Positions 22,585-35,430 of a DNA stretch of 64,000 nt are shown here, in pieces (positions within the stretch are counted from its first letter, which is position 1; each line of letters opens with the position of its first letter). The position numbers and the translations under genes were made by a program. Source of the stretch: Oegoconia quadripuncta (lineage: Eukaryota > Arthropoda > Insecta > Lepidoptera > Autostichidae). The DNA lies in contig OX438747.1 in the NCBI GenBank assembly GCA_949316235.1, forward strand, positions 8,169,918 through 8,233,917, in the 5' to 3' direction. The notes under the pieces are model-generated. The model made no database searches, was not told the origin of the DNA, and worked only from the letters and a program-made list of their open reading frames with translations.

Positions 22585-23170
22585 CTGTCTGCCCAGGAAG
22601 GAGAGTAATGTTCGGGGGTGTGCATGTATGTAGGTTACCTATTGAAACGCATAACGTTTTTCACCATAAACTGACAATTCATAATATTACTCGCCATAAT
22701 AGTCATTTGCAATAAACCGTTATAGCATAACTTCATTACACATAATATCATATGGCCGAAACCTGTAAGGCATAATCATAGAAAGGCATAATTTTAATAA
22801 GCATAAGTAATGAAGGCATAATTTTTGTTGACCATAAAATTCAAAAGTCATAATATTTTAAAAGCATACATGTCATGTAGATTTATATGATTATGGCTTT
22901 TATTATTATGCCCTTCAACAAATCTGCGTTATTATGTTTATGCGTAATAATAAATTTGCGAAACACTATTATGCTTATTAATTTGTATGCCATATGATGT
23001 ATGTCAATTGAACTTATGATAATAAACATTATGCGTTTCAAAGTGTCACCATGTATGTATGTATGTGGATTTCTGTTACCTTCTGTAGCCTAAACGGCTT
23101 GTAGGATTCATCTTGATCTCCAGAGTGTCAGGGGTTCCATTATATGGCAAAACAAAATAAATGCTGCCAG
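22585..23170 (+). repeat. Dispersed 'cccga-ctgcc' repeat split by a foldback element
   Basis: The left part 22585-22632 and right part 23051-23170 ('gcctaaacggcttg', 'tcttgatctccagagtgtca') match the continuous copy at 42270-42440 and the minus copies at 25625-25800 and 27700-27880. The interruption is the foldback at 22633-23050. Confidence 0.65.
22633..23050. mobile_element. Foldback/MITE made of CATAAT-type repeats
   Basis: The ends are inverted: left GGTTACCTATTGAAACGCAT, right end in reverse GGTGACACTTTGAAACGCAT. The left half has about a dozen copies of (g/c)cataa(t) at irregular 12-25 base spacing. The right half has the reverse complement ((a)ttatg(c/g)). A candidate 9-bp duplication ATGTATGTA flanks it (22624-22632 and 23051-23059), but it lies in an ATGT-rich tract, so its length is uncertain. 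No ORF. Confidence 0.7.
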
Positions 23171-24464
23171 GTTTTTTGGTTTTTTAAAGTTTAAATAGTT
23201 ATTAAATGTCTGTGTAATATGTTTTGTATTATTTATAAGAATATGTGGTAGAGACGTCCCCTGGCCGGCGCGAGCGCAGCGCGTCGCGTAGGCGGTGACA
23301 AGCTCAACCCATTTGTAATCAAGAATACTTTTGTTAGGTTTATTTCATCCAAATATAATAAATTTATAGTGTTTAAACAAAGCAAGTCAATCAAAAATCT
23401 ATCGCTTAGGAATAACTATCAAATCTATGATTTTTAAATAATTATACTAGTTATAAAGCAGGGTTGAATTATTTTTATGCTCATATATGTGCTGACATGA
23501 TGATGAAGCTTGGTTGAAGATTGTCCATTATTTTTTATCTTAGTCGAAAACTTTGAAGGTGGACAGCCCAATAGTTGTTGACGACTTGAAGCAAGTGTAT
23601 AACTCATATAATTTCTTTCAAATAAAGCATTTTATGTCATGCACAATGATGCACATGGATTATTCTGCTAAATGAAAATAAAGGATTTACAACTTCGTTT
23701 ACAGTAGCGCCCTAAAATAGTGGTCTGTTCTGGGCGCATGATCGGTGCCTCTTTCTTTATTGACAAATATTTCGGTTATTCTCACTACGTACCTATGGCA
23801 AGCGCAGTGTAGGATGTCCACTCACAAGGTGGCCTGTACGAGTAAGTCGATGCAGGTCGCTTCTAACCCGCCCTCTGGAAATCTATGGGGAAGGCCTATG
23901 TTCAGCAGTGGATATCTCGTGGCTGATATAATGATAATATATAATACAAAACGTTTTAATTTTCTCTTACAAAAATAGTCATAGCCAACAATAGGTGCTT
24001 TATCTATGAGATATATAAAAACATAGTTTTTGTCAGACAGTTTTTGTCCGTATTAGAAAACCTGTGTGACAGATCACCAGCTTTTGTCCGCCTGGAGCAT
24101 AGATTACGATGAATGATGTGATTTCACGGGTTCTCTTTACCTCAAGAGGGAATAGAATCCGGGATCTTCAGGGCAGCAGCTGAGGTAGCCTACGGTTACA
24201 CCGTCATTTATGTATCTTTATTTGTTTCAAGAATTTATCTAAATTGGATTGCGTGATTCGAGAATCATGGCGCTTTAATTGGATTAGAACTAGCACAAGA
24301 ATAAGTAACAATTTGTTGTCTTGTAAGTTTCTTTCTGCTCATCCACGGGAAATAATTGTCATATAAAAAATACAGGAAGTCATTAGTGGCAAAACGTCTA
24401 TTTCACGAGAACCATAGGTTGTGTTGTACCTTACACCGTAGCGTAACAACGTAGTTTTTAGCCC
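23171..24464. other. Non-coding stretch with a short LINE-tail fragment
   Basis: About 23875-23935 ('ggaaggcctatgttcagcag', 'tggatatctcgtggctgat') is a short fragment of a common lepidopteran LINE/SINE end, also seen at 55990-56060. Otherwise nothing recognised. Confidence 0.4.
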
Positions 24465-24700
24465 TCGACAAAAACTATGGGTGTTATGTGTTTGACGGCG
24501 TTATGTGTGTCTTTGTGTGTCCAATCTTTGTTTGGATGTATATCAGTAATGGATGGTCGAATTGCGTGCGATTTTTTTATATTAAAGACTAACGAGATGT
24601 CGGTTAAGCCGTTCCAAAGTTATTTAGCTTGTTTGATGTATTGAGATGATATATTCTTTTCGAAGGTTTCTAAATTTTTTATTTGTAGTTATATACGATT
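24465..24700 (+). repeat. Dispersed repeat, 'gacggcgttatgtg' family
   Basis: Second copy of the 15440-15670 repeat. Confidence 0.5.
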
Positions 24701-24804
24701 CTTTTAAATACTTATAATTTAGTGGAGGGGTCTTAGGTATACAGTCGATAGTTGTATTTGAAAAGTTATTTTATTATGGTCGGCGTCAAAATTATGTAGT
24801 ATTT

Positions 24805-25082
24805 AACCGCCTCCGTGGCTCAATGTAAACAACATTGGTTTTACGATTCGGAGGTCGCGGGTTCGATCCCCAGCGGGGTACATGTTTAGGTACTCTGTTT
24901 GGTTGGTGGTAGGGCATTTTAAATGTTCGCTACCCCCATCTTATCTAATTCTGCCGCCAAGCAGCACTGTTAATAGCATTGTTGTGTTCCGGTTGTCAGA
25001 GATAAGATAGCCAGTCCCCCAAATGTGTTGGGGTTTCCGGGTCAGTACGATTCCACCTTTGACCTCATCTTCGCTTAACATC
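24805..25082 (+). mobile_element. tRNA-derived SINE (family 2), 5' part of a split copy
   Basis: Plus-strand copy of 18986-19330 starting at 'aaccgcctccgtggctcaat', with B box GGGTTCGATCCCC. It stops at 'cttaacatca' and resumes at about 25379 ('cagatgtgattaaggtcag', 'ttatgcataaaaaaaaa', to about 25425) after a LINE insertion. Confidence 0.85.
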
Positions 25083-25378
25083 AAAATCAAAATCAAAATC
25101 AAAATCAAAATATTTTTATTTCATAGGATAAAATTATCACTTGAAAACGTCACTATTAATATTAATATTACATTATAGTTTAAATTTACTGCTCATTCAC
25201 AAAGCTGACTCCCCAGAGAAGAACGAGCAAGAAACTCTAGGGTTGCTCTTTTAAACAGATTATAGGTTGCGATTTGATAATTATATGAATAGACAGCTAT
25301 GTCCATGCTTGCTTATCATTCAAATAGTCAGTGATGTTATAATAGCCTTTTGTTAATAATTTCTGTTTTATGATTGTC
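25083..25378 (-). mobile_element. LINE (Jockey/CR1-like) 3' end inserted in a SINE
   Basis: It opens on the plus strand with ATCAAA repeats, which are the reverse of the TTTGAT tail. The reverse complement of the 3' UTR of 11812-12180 follows ('gagcaagaaactctagggtt', 'gtccatgcttgcttatcatt'). It is 5'-truncated inside the last codons of the ORF. Confidence 0.8.
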
Positions 25379-25425
25379 AGATGTGATTAAGGTCAGGAAC
25401 CATTCCGTTATGCATAAAAAAAAAT

Positions 25426-27699
25426 TGGCTAGTTCAGATATAAACTTTGCTAAGTACCTACTATATCGAGACATTATGTGCTACGAGGTCTTTTAAAGTA
25501 AAAGTTGATTAAAAAATTCAAACTTTATGCTTTTTAAGAACCAATATAAGAGCAAAATACTAATTTAAAATTATATTTTAAGTATTTAAAAAGCGGAACA
25601 TTAGGCAACCTAGGATTTCTCGGCCGCCATGTTAATTTACCATAAAATGTATCCTATGACACTCTGGGGATCAAGACGAATCCAACGATACCTTGCACTT
25701 CAAAATCGGTCAAGTCATTTGGGCTACAGGAGGTAACATAGAAATCTTACATACTAATATAAAAATAGTTAGACCTTTTCCCCCCTTGTCTAATGTTTCA
25801 AAGTCAGTAATAAAATAATCATAGTAAATAATCATATAAATAGTGCCATAGGGGGTGAAACCTTGTCACTCTAAATACGATATTATCTTATCACTTGTCA
25901 TTATGATATAATTGATACAAATGTATTATTTTGAAAGTCGTTCAAAATCGATAACAAAACAATTTTATACCGAAATTTCTTATCCTATGGTCTCAATAAA
26001 AAGTACTATATAGGTTTTTAAGATACGAATCCTTTTTCTGCAGGTTACTTAAATTTACATTTTAAAAGTATTTAAAAAGGTGTTATTGTAAGCTGAATAT
26101 AGCATGTGACAAGTCCCATACTACTGCATTTTGATTTGGTAGATGGGTGCCTCGAACGAATTTTTCGTCTGTTCCATTCTTATGTATTTTAAGTAATCCA
26201 CAGATTGTAAGAAGGAGTCAATCCTTTTATTTATTTATTTGTCCGAGGTGGCCTGGATGTGGGACGGAGCCAACATGTCTACGCACCTGGCGTCCCACAT
26301 AAATTTGTAAAATAGCTTAAAATTAAACAAAGAAATCCTAGCAAGATAACTATACTGTAGGTAGGTATTCAGATTTTGTTCATGTTCACCATCGTTCTGA
26401 TAGAGTGCCACAGATAGCTCTGCTAATAAGTCGGTCGTCCTCGCAATTTGATATTTCAGACATTTTAATTCACTTTTAATACGCCTTATGAATAGCGCTT
26501 TTATGTAGTTTGTACATCATTCTCTGTTCATTAATATAATATTAATGGAGCTCGTTATACGTGGGCAGTGAGTGGGAAGGCTGTTACCGATTTATGTCAC
26601 ATTGTTGACGGGTTCTCTGACGTGCGGAGCGCGAGCGGCCCCGGGCGCGACGCACTCTTCTCCATTGTCTGGGTCGTTATTTGGGTGTACTGAAAACAGT
26701 TAGCGTAATTTTGTTACAATAAACGTTATTTAGAGCATAACTCAATTTATATCATTAGATGTTATCAATTCCTTGACTCAGCGCTAATGGCAATAAGAAT
26801 ATTGCAATAATTTACACATTGTTTTGATTGTAAAATGTTTCTTTTACTTTATTTTATAGCACTACCTAATTGTAATTTAATTGCCTACATCTATAAATAA
26901 ACATTTATATAATTATGGTCTCTGTTCAGATATTCGAAGCGTGGGCCCGTATTTTGCTAATGATCATTTTATTGACTGTTGCGTCAAATACTATATTATA
27001 GGAAAAAGCTCTATAACTGTGTCATAAAGTAAGTATTCAGAAACGACACCCATAAAAGCTTTATGATTAGTCAAACCGCTAGAGGACGATTCATTATGGC
27101 CCATTATGCGTCGTGTTTATCGACTTACTCTCTACAAGCCAATAAAATAACGAACGACCGAGATAAGAGCCGGACAGTCCTCTAATCTCCGGAACAAGGG
27201 ACACTAATTCGATTGTGGTTTTGGTCGAGCCTTTTTTGGGGTTTACGGCACAAATTGAAGTGTTAAAAAAACTACAAATTGGCCTTTTCGAGGGCCATTC
27301 ATTAGTTTGACGCTGAATGAATGGCGTTGCTTGTGTCGTTTTCGCTCAATTAGTTAAACGGAAATTCGAACCTGGTCCCACACATAGCCCGCCGCCGCGC
27401 CCTCGTGCCCGCCGACACGGTGGTAGAGCCTACATTTCCAATGAATTACGACCATATCTAAAAGTATTAGCATCTCCATTCGACTAAGCACATTGATTGT
27501 AATATTATGATAATAATATAATTTATGAATCAGTTTCGCAAAGTGTCAGCATTTTTAGGATTCCGTGCTTAAAAGTAAAAAGAATTCTCATGGTTTGGCT
27601 GTGGAGTCCACCCGTCCGTCCATCGCAGTAGATTATTTCGGTCCGTAAAATACGTGAAATAACAATTTAGGTGATCAAAAACTAAGAAACATATATTAG
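25426..27699. promoter_or_regulatory. Non-coding stretch with possible conserved blocks
   Basis: 25625-25800 is a minus copy of the dispersed repeat seen at 42270. 26225-26330 ('tttatttatttatttgtccg', 'gcctggatgtgggacgg') looks like a LINE 3' end. 26550-26720 and 26930-27430 are GC-richer, non-repetitive, and rich in TTTATGA/CATAAA and TAAT words, so they are candidates for regulatory conservation. No gene recognised. Confidence 0.25.
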
Positions 27700-27880
27700 T
27701 ATTCTTTACCACGGAATGTATCCCATGACACTCTAGAGACGAATCTAACGAGGCCATGCACTTCAAAATCGGTCCAGTCGATAATGTTGCAGGAGGTAAC
27801 ATAGAAATAGACATACATACGTACCTACTTACACACATACTTATCTGAAAAACATTACCCTCTCTTCTGGGGGAGTCAGG
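27700..27880 (-). repeat. Dispersed repeat, 'cccga-ctgcc' family
   Basis: Minus-strand copy ('aatgtatcccatgacactct', 'cacttcaaaatcggtcca', 'aacattaccctctcttctgg') of the family at 42270-42440. Confidence 0.6.
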
Positions 27881-29100
27881 TAATCTCTTAAATATTTTAA
27901 CTTTACCTAAAAGGAGTCCCGTAGAAGGTCAAGTTAAAGTTTTGTGGGCAGGTGAGGTATCGTACTCGTTGCCCTCTGTTTGTACCTTTCAGTGTCAATT
28001 TTATGTTGTATAATTTTTACCTTTCGCATAAAAATCTTTTCTATATTTTATTAATTAATAGATATGTATTGCTGTTATTGCATATGCAATAAAGTATTGT
28101 ATTAATAATAAGAATTACCGGATCTATTAAATAACAATAACTACCTTACCTATAAAGATTGCAAACTGAAAATCTGAAATAATTATCTAAATTAAAGCAA
28201 GTATCAATTAGAACTACGACAACATTTAACAACAAGTAGACAATAATTTTGTAAATTTTATATATTTATATAAAGCGTATACAAACAAACAAACCTGTTT
28301 ATTTGTTTGTATACGCTTAATGTAATATTGTTTTTTTTTACATTAAGAGGGTTTATCCCACACGTCATTCCATATGAACTTTCAAGTCCAAATTTTCCGT
28401 AATGAATAAACCGATGAAATTTTATACGTTAAGCAGGATATAACATGAGGAATATTTTCAAAATATCAAATTTAAATGCATATATTGAATTTTTTCTGTT
28501 TCTATGGAAAACTTAAAATCGATTTAATTAAAGTATTGAAACTAATACTCTTATTCGAAAATGTTCTGTACTAACTTTTTAGATGAATGTAAGTTTCATT
28601 AGAATCGGTTTATTGATTTAGACAAATTCGGGCTTCAAACTTTGCAGGAAATAAACCCTCAAAAGGATTTTCATAGTCAACTTTTAGTTTTTATTATTAA
28701 TGCTATGTTTTTATTTATCTAATTTTGTTAGTGTTTGACCTATAATCTGAGAGTTCTATATGGTTACACATTTAATATTTTTTTCAGTGTGTGCAATATA
28801 GTGCCATAATAATAGATAATAGTAATAACATTTCCTTTAGATTCAAAATTTAGGTTTGTAAAAGTGAAAGATTCATTAATAAAATACCTATTGTTTTTTA
28901 ATATTACAAAAGGATTTGCATAGTCAAGTTTCAATTTTTATTATTAAGCTTTGTTTTTATTCATCTAATTTTATTAGTGTATCATAATTTAACGTATAAT
29001 CTGGAAGTCCAATAGTCCTTACATAAATATGTAAGGATATATATGTACATGTAGATCACAAATATTAGACGATATTTTTGTTGCAGTAGGTAGTTCCGCG
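27881..29100. repeat. AT-rich stretch with an imperfect direct repeat
   Basis: 28650-28770 and 28895-29020 repeat the order 'aaaaggattt-catagtcaa', 'tttttattattaa', 'gtttttat-tatctaatttt', 'tagtgt', 'tataatctg', about 245 bases apart. 28487-28620 resembles 55705-55840 ('ctgtttctatggaaaact', 'actaactttttaga'). 28010-28110 ends in a 'gcaataaagtattgtatt' LINE-like tail. Confidence 0.45.
28273..28318. repeat. Perfect 17-bp hairpin
   Basis: AAGCGTATACAAACAAA (28273-28289) is exactly reverse-complemented at 28302-28318, with a 12-base spacer. Confidence 0.75.
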
Positions 29101-31265
29101 TTCGAGTAAGCTACGGCACCCTCGGCGGGCAAGTTAGAATCGCTCTTGTGTGATTTTATTTTCGTAGTAAACAAATACGAAAAGCATCATAGTCACTCAT
29201 AAGATAAAAAATATAAGACGTACTACATGTGTTAAAAATCGTTTATTTTTCCTATCTATACATATATCCTATTTAAGTTGATTGGGAAACTAGTTATGAT
29301 TTGTATCATTTTCCCATGGGAAGATTTAGCTGGATAGATACACATCTCAAAAGCATATAAAATCCATAACTGAACAGTCGGGTTGAAGATCACAGGTTTT
29401 TACTGAGCTCCGGATCAATAACACTGCTGCCGCTGCTCATCACTTATGCTTTGGAGTTATGCTGTTATACTCATTAGTCACCTTCACGACACCCTCGGGA
29501 AGAGAGGGTTGACCCTGTAGGTACCACGCTGCTGGGAACCACACGAAATAGGGAAAATCATTTAATAATTTCGCTAGAAAATTTTAGATCTCTGTACTGT
29601 ATTACCTAATTACAGAAGGTGCTAAGTGCTACGTTTGAGTGACCTGTCAGTCTAATATCAACTAAGTAGAACTGCAAAACAAATCAATTTTCATATAAAC
29701 GAATAGTTATCGGTCGATACCTACGCAGGTGACCACTATCACATTCTTTAACAATAATAAAAAACCCACAATAAGTTGATTTTAACACATTTAGCGTATC
29801 GGTCGTATAGTTAAAAGCTGTATAATAGCGTTATCTGAGGGCCGGCACTAAATTGGGATGTCTCGACGAGGCGTGGCGGGCCCTTATCAGTTTTGTCGTG
29901 TTCATCTTGAGTTGTGTTAGGCTTTACCCGGGATATTTACGTCGCCCCACGTCTGGGGTGGCAAGCCTACGCGACAATGTCTTGAAGTTATTGCCCGCGT
30001 GCTCTTGGGACTGCTTTCCATGCTATTTTCATAATAAGTGTAGTTATATATAGTACTAATATTGTTCCGTTTGTAAGTAGGTAGATAGATGCTATGGAAT
30101 ACAATTTTCTATGTAGTCGTATCTTAATAATAAAAGTTCAAATTGTTTTATGATATGAGAACGGAAAGATAATCCCATTGAGGCGACAATATAGGTAACA
30201 TACGATCATTACTGATAACAGCTAAGCGACAACCCTTGCCGGACGCATCGATTTGATGAAGCGCTTTTTCGATACTTTTTCTCGTTCTTTTTTCAACTCT
30301 TTGTCCATGGTCCATTGATAAACGGACAGGTATACGTACTCAGACAGGCGCCAACATTCCTCGCCTCGACCTCACACTTACTCGATGCCGTATAAAAACG
30401 GCCACACTTTTTTATATTAGCACTTTTTGGACTTATTTTCCTTCTTTTGTGTCCATCGTGGTTGTTTGTTTTGGTTATTAGCGCGTCTGTAGGAAGTGGA
30501 CGCGATAAACCTATTGGGCCTAAGCGTTTTATTGTAGTAATTTTCGATATCCGTTTTCTTTTAGGCCAGGTCGGTGCGTCGAAGAGGCTGAGGCTTCTAC
30601 AATTGGATGGATGGCCGAGTTAATTATTGACAGTTGCGTATATCATCTACATTATTATGGAGAATTTGATGAATGAAAAACAAAGAAAGTTTATTTTATT
30701 ATTATTTTATTTTAGAGCTGGTGCCTACTTTGCTCAGCAGCTGATCTTATACATTCAGCGGGGCAATAGCGCTAGCGTACTAGGTACTCACGGAAGCGAG
30801 TTGGACGGCTTATTTTTTCTGTAAGATATAGGTATTTTTAATTGTGTTTTATAAACTTGTTGTTTCATTTAATTTAAATAGGATAAATATGATTATACAT
30901 TATTTTATAGTAGAGGACATAATACAAGATATTAGCCAAAACATACTAAAAATGAAATAAATTTGTTTGCACTAAATATAATATCTAAGTTGTGACTTCG
31001 TTTTACTAATTCGTATTAAAACACGACACAAATTTCAAATAATCTTATTTCTATATGTTAGTAACTAATTTGAAAACGATTATAAAACAGTATTAATAGA
31101 AACTACACAGAGAGAGAGAGAGAGACAGGTTCTCCACAGTCAAACCAAATACTAAACGAATTTAATGATTAGATTATTCTATTAATTTATATCAATATCG
31201 TTTAATTTTGGGAAACGATTATAGACTATTGAAACGAAAAAACTGGCCAAGCGTATGGCGCGAAG
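29101..31265. other. Non-coding stretch, nothing recognised
   Basis: No gene recognised. A short GA microsatellite lies near 31111-31127. The small ORFs in this stretch show no domain. Confidence 0.4.
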
Positions 31266-31385
31266 TAGTCAAAAGTCAAAAGTCAAAAAATATTTATTTC
31301 GTAGGATAAAGATTATCACTTGAAAACGTCACATTTTTTATCTTAATATTAAAATTATTGACATTTTTGCTCAGTTTTGTAGTCA
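31266..31385 (-). mobile_element. LINE (Jockey/CR1-like) 3' UTR fragment
   Basis: The reverse complement ends in 'gtgacgttttcaagtgataa' plus 'tcctacgaaataaatatttt', followed by a TTGACTTTTGACT tail (two 'aaaagtca' units). It is a short member of the 11812-12180 family. Confidence 0.7.
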
Positions 31386-31489
31386 GCATATACATTCTAA
31401 AATATAAACATATAAAGTTGTTATGGCTGTTTATTTTCAAGTAAATTGTATATGGACTTTCTATTCTTAGACCCTTCTACATGTCATAA

Positions 31490-31760
31490 ATTTAAATAAA
31501 TAAATAAAATAAATAAAAAGACATTTATTCATCCCAAAATTCCCAAAAATAATTAATTTCTTAGAACTAGAACAAAGTTGAGATGAAAGGGTAGGGACTC
31601 AGCAAAGTTGCTGATTTTCAGTCCCCCCCAGCAGAGTAGTTGCTGCCACAAGAATGTATTTAAAATAATTACAATAATAATATAGATAAATGTTATAATT
31701 AAAGTTAATATATAAATTTATTGCAATTAAGGTAAGGATTATTCTAATAGGACGATTTTT
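31490..31760 (-). mobile_element. Probable LINE 3' end
   Basis: The plus strand starts with AAATAAATAAAT repeats (the reverse of a TTTA tail). 'ggactcagcaaagttgctga' and 'cagtccccccagcagag' then follow, a motif I associate with lepidopteran LINE 3' UTRs. No ORF. Confidence 0.45.
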
Positions 31761-33370
31761 ACTATGGAGCTGAAGGTGGTAGGTTATTATTTATAACAAG
31801 AGAAACGTAAACAAAGAACTATAAACAAAACAAGTAGTAAACAAAGGTGCATGGTAAGAATAATAATGTGTTGGTGTCGGTCGATAAGGGCAAATGTGCG
31901 AGTGGATTCTGATATGATTCTAACTTTACAAATTTCAATAAACTGGTCGATCTAATTCTCAACTAGCAGAGACTACTTAGCTGTGATAATTTCTCAGTCT
32001 GGTGAAACGGTCACTCAGAGACAGACAGACAGATAGACAAAGGGACATGCAGAAACTATAAGAGTTCTTAATTTGATCACGGTGCTCTAAAAAGAGTAAA
32101 TTTGCAACTTTAAGAATACTGCTGGGCAAAACTTATTTCTCCAGGAGGCCAATCGCGCTATTTTACAATGGTTTAACCGTTCGAACGGAACGTTTTTGGT
32201 TTTGGTATAGGTTTAGTTTAGCTGATGAAAAAAATGATATCGCCCTATTTTTTGTGTACGATTATGTCGTTGACGCCACCAAGTTAAACCAAACCCAAAA
32301 TGTGTAGAGCTAATCACGAGTTTATTAAAACGAAACAAGGTTAATTCTTACGTCCATGGTTAATTCCCATTCAAATGATTAGCGCGATACCAAATGTGCT
32401 TAACGTAACGTTTTTTTTATAATTTTTTTTTTTTTTTTTATTAAAAACTGCTTTCGCGTTTGACTATGTTTGACTACTACGTTTTTGGATATGATTTTGC
32501 TTTGGTAATACCGTTCAAACTTAGTGCGATGGGCCCCTAGGTAGTTGAAATTTTGGCACGCAGGTCATCCCAGTCTCACTAACGCAGTCTGATATAGAAT
32601 AAATATTTAAAAAACAATGAAGATGATGGTGGTGGGTTAGCCAAATTCAATATTAATTTGGCGGCCGTTGTGACTATGCTGTAGCAAGTTGGATCAGTGT
32701 GGATTTTAGGATCCAGTGGGTCAGTTTTATACTCATTATATGGCACTGCAAAGCTCGTTGGCAAACCTTTGAGTTTTCATCAAACACCAAGTCTGAGCAG
32801 TAAAGATGAGGATCCGAAAAGTCGCACATATTTGTCCTATGTTGGGTTAGCTGGAAGATATCTCTTTTAGGGATAAGCTTGCCTTTTGTATGTTTTATTT
32901 ATTAATAGCTAAGTGTCGTTGTAATTGTTTTTTGTGTATGTAATAAAGTGTTATAATAATAATATCTGTTCATAAATCAATAGCACGATTTTTTATGTGT
33001 CTGCTGAACCTCTTTATTTTGTCGTGAAAGGAAAGTCTTTTGGCCTAGGTACCTAAACGTACTCATGGACATATTCAACAAGACATTACAAAATTTTACA
33101 TGGTAAATTCCTTCATTCTGTTGATCAGTGATTAATGTTAAATTTTATCGTAACAAAAGTCTGCTCTTCAGCATTAATTAATCGTTGTTAGGTGATAAAT
33201 TAGTTAGATATTCAAAAGGTATACAGTTCGTTGACCCCGGCAGTAGGTAATGTGGCAAAAACGGAACTAGCCTTATTAACATTTTATGAATGAACTAAAA
33301 GCGTGATTTTCGAAAGTAGTGATGTCACTGGTTGAGTGCTTTGAGTTAGAACTGGTTCCAAAATCATGTT
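31761..33370. other. Non-coding stretch with LINE-tail-like pieces
   Basis: 31985-32095 contains 'gagacagacagacagataga' and 'ggacatgcagaaactataag' (compare 40318-40385). 32860-32960 ends in 'gtatgtaataaagtgttataa', a LINE-type polyadenylation tail. No gene recognised. Confidence 0.4.
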
Positions 33371-33550
33371 AAAATTTAAAAAATATTTCAGACACTTATA
33401 AATTAATTATCTGTCCCAAACCAGGAAAAGCCTTTACTATGGCTATATAACCATCCATGACTAGGGAATAAATAAAATGATTTACCGCAACGAGGTTCGA
33501 ACCTGCAACCGATGGTTTTGAACGCACTATCCACTACACCCATCTAATCC
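33371..33550 (-). mobile_element. Diverged tRNA-derived SINE (family 1)
   Basis: Minus strand: degraded head (GGTGTAGTGGATAGTGCG, B-box-like GGTTCGAACC) and the family-1 tail 'aaatatttcagacacttat'. Confidence 0.65.
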
Positions 33551-34544
33551 ATTACCTACCATCTCTGGAAATGCTTATGAATGAAATCCAAAATATCCGA
33601 GTCCAAAGCCTGAGGCCATCCCCGGATAGTGTATGGCTAGAGTTGTGGTAAAATTGGCAAATTAGGCAAAATTGTTGTTACCTGTCCATGTCTCGTCAAA
33701 TTGATGAGTAGGCCCGTCTGTCGGCTCCTTTGTGACCTTTGCGTAATGACTGCGTTTAGAGTCCGTGCAATTTTGATTTATTTAACGAACGAACCATTTC
33801 CGGCATTAAATGGTAAATTATTTTTCATTCATGATTTCTTTGGTGAGAATTGAGCGTTAGTTCACAAATTTTTGAATACGCCTCCAAATTCATGCAAATA
33901 ACATTTAAATAAAATTCAAGGGTCTGGTTATGTATGTTCGTGGTTTTAAAATTAATACAAATTAAATATCATCAAGACATGATTATTACGAACATGCAAG
34001 CAAGCATGCTTACATGATCGAGTTCAAATATCGAACTGAAAACATTAGAAAGATTTAACGTGGCCGACTCTATCCCATCGATTTTCCGATCACGTAATAA
34101 TATTTGTTAGGGTACTAACACCCAGAATGTTGTTTTGTGTACCTAGTAGATTTCATAGTTATAGGTATCTATACAAACGTTGTTTTAAGCTTAAAGCAAA
34201 ATCACACCAGATGTTAAGTGAAGAGTAATCTCGTTGTGCATAAAAAAGCATTAAGCTTATAATTGGAACACCTAAACGCTTCTGTTTGGGATATCTCTGA
34301 CCTTAGTGACGTAATGTATGGTGTCGTAGGCATATGGTTAAGGTAGCATTAAATTAATTGTCTAGGCGTACATTTCCTGTTTATAGGAATCTTCGCTACT
34401 CAGAGGGGCTCCACTGTTTGGGGCTTCTCGGTAATATCCAAAACAATAACTCAACCAAATTGCTCTGAGCAGCACACTATTCTTGTAAAGCGGAAATATC
34501 CGCGATACATTTCATCTTGAATTCTTAAGGGATTTCGGAAATTG
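33551..34544. other. Non-coding stretch
   Basis: Nothing recognised except a SINE family 2 tail-like piece near 34195-34250 ('tcacaccagatgttaagtga', 'tgtgcataaaaaa'). Confidence 0.35.
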
Positions 34545-34780
34545 ATGACTCGTTTGGTGTAGTGGTTAGAAACTCAGCAGCTATATCAAAAGGTCGCGGG
34601 TTTGAATCCCGCTAGGGGCATATGTATACCCGACTTATGGATGTTTTTATATGTATTTATTTACAAAAAAAAATTGTGTAGTGTCTCAACCATCTGGTTA
34701 TCCACAATAGCCAATAGCCTAGTTGCTTAGTGTGGAACTAGATGGCGCTGTCTGTGTATGTCCAAGGATATTATTAGACA
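34545..34780 (+). mobile_element. tRNA-derived SINE (family 1 relative)
   Basis: Plus strand: A-box region TTGGTGTAGTGGTTAGAA, B box GGGTTTGAATCCC, then a body with 'atggatgtttttatatgta' and 'ctagatggcgctgtctgtgt'. Confidence 0.7.
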
Positions 34781-34957
34781 TAGACATAATAAAATAGACA
34801 TATGAAAATCTCAAACAATGGTATAAGTCTACAATTAATCATTATCCATTGATTATGCCAAGAAATAAACCACAATTACTATAAACTAGTACAAGTACCT
34901 AGTAAAAGTAATCGTTGTCATCCATCAGCTTGTCGCCATCCACTGCTGGACATATGG

Positions 34958-35430
34958 CCCAGGGGAAAATACGGGTTGACCTCATAAGAAACGCAAGTAC
35001 TAAGTAAGTTAAAGTTGAAAAATTTGTAAAAAAAAATGCTCAATTGATGGGTATTTCTTTACATTCAAAACATTTAGGGAAATTATCTTTACAAAATATT
35101 CGTTCTCATTTTTATTTCTTAAGCAATGCAGCTCGACGACATGTTCAGCTAAAACATGTATGCCTAACTATAACATGCTTAGTTTTTTAGCCATCAATAA
35201 GTTAACTGTGTTTAACAAAAGTCTACCTATTTAAATAACTGTTAGTATTTATTGTTATGAAGATACAAATTAAAAATAGGGTTTTCTAAAAAAATCTAGA
35301 CTAATGGCTATTTTTTTAGGCTAAATTATTCAAAGTTACATCTATAATATACCTCTATAAGATAGCAATTATATAAGTCGGTTCTGAATTATGTCTAGCT
35401 AAGCTAATTTTTTACCGTATTTTCCCTGGG
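34958..35430. mobile_element. MITE with CCCAGGG terminal inverted repeats (complete)
   Basis: It begins CCCAGGGGAAAATACGGG and ends ACCGTATTTTCCCTGGG. A second, end-truncated copy lies inverted at 38598-39169. It sits inside another short repeat ('ccactgctggacatatgg' before, 'gggcttctccaagcgatg' after). The exact target duplication is not clear. No ORF, so it is non-autonomous. Confidence 0.75.
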
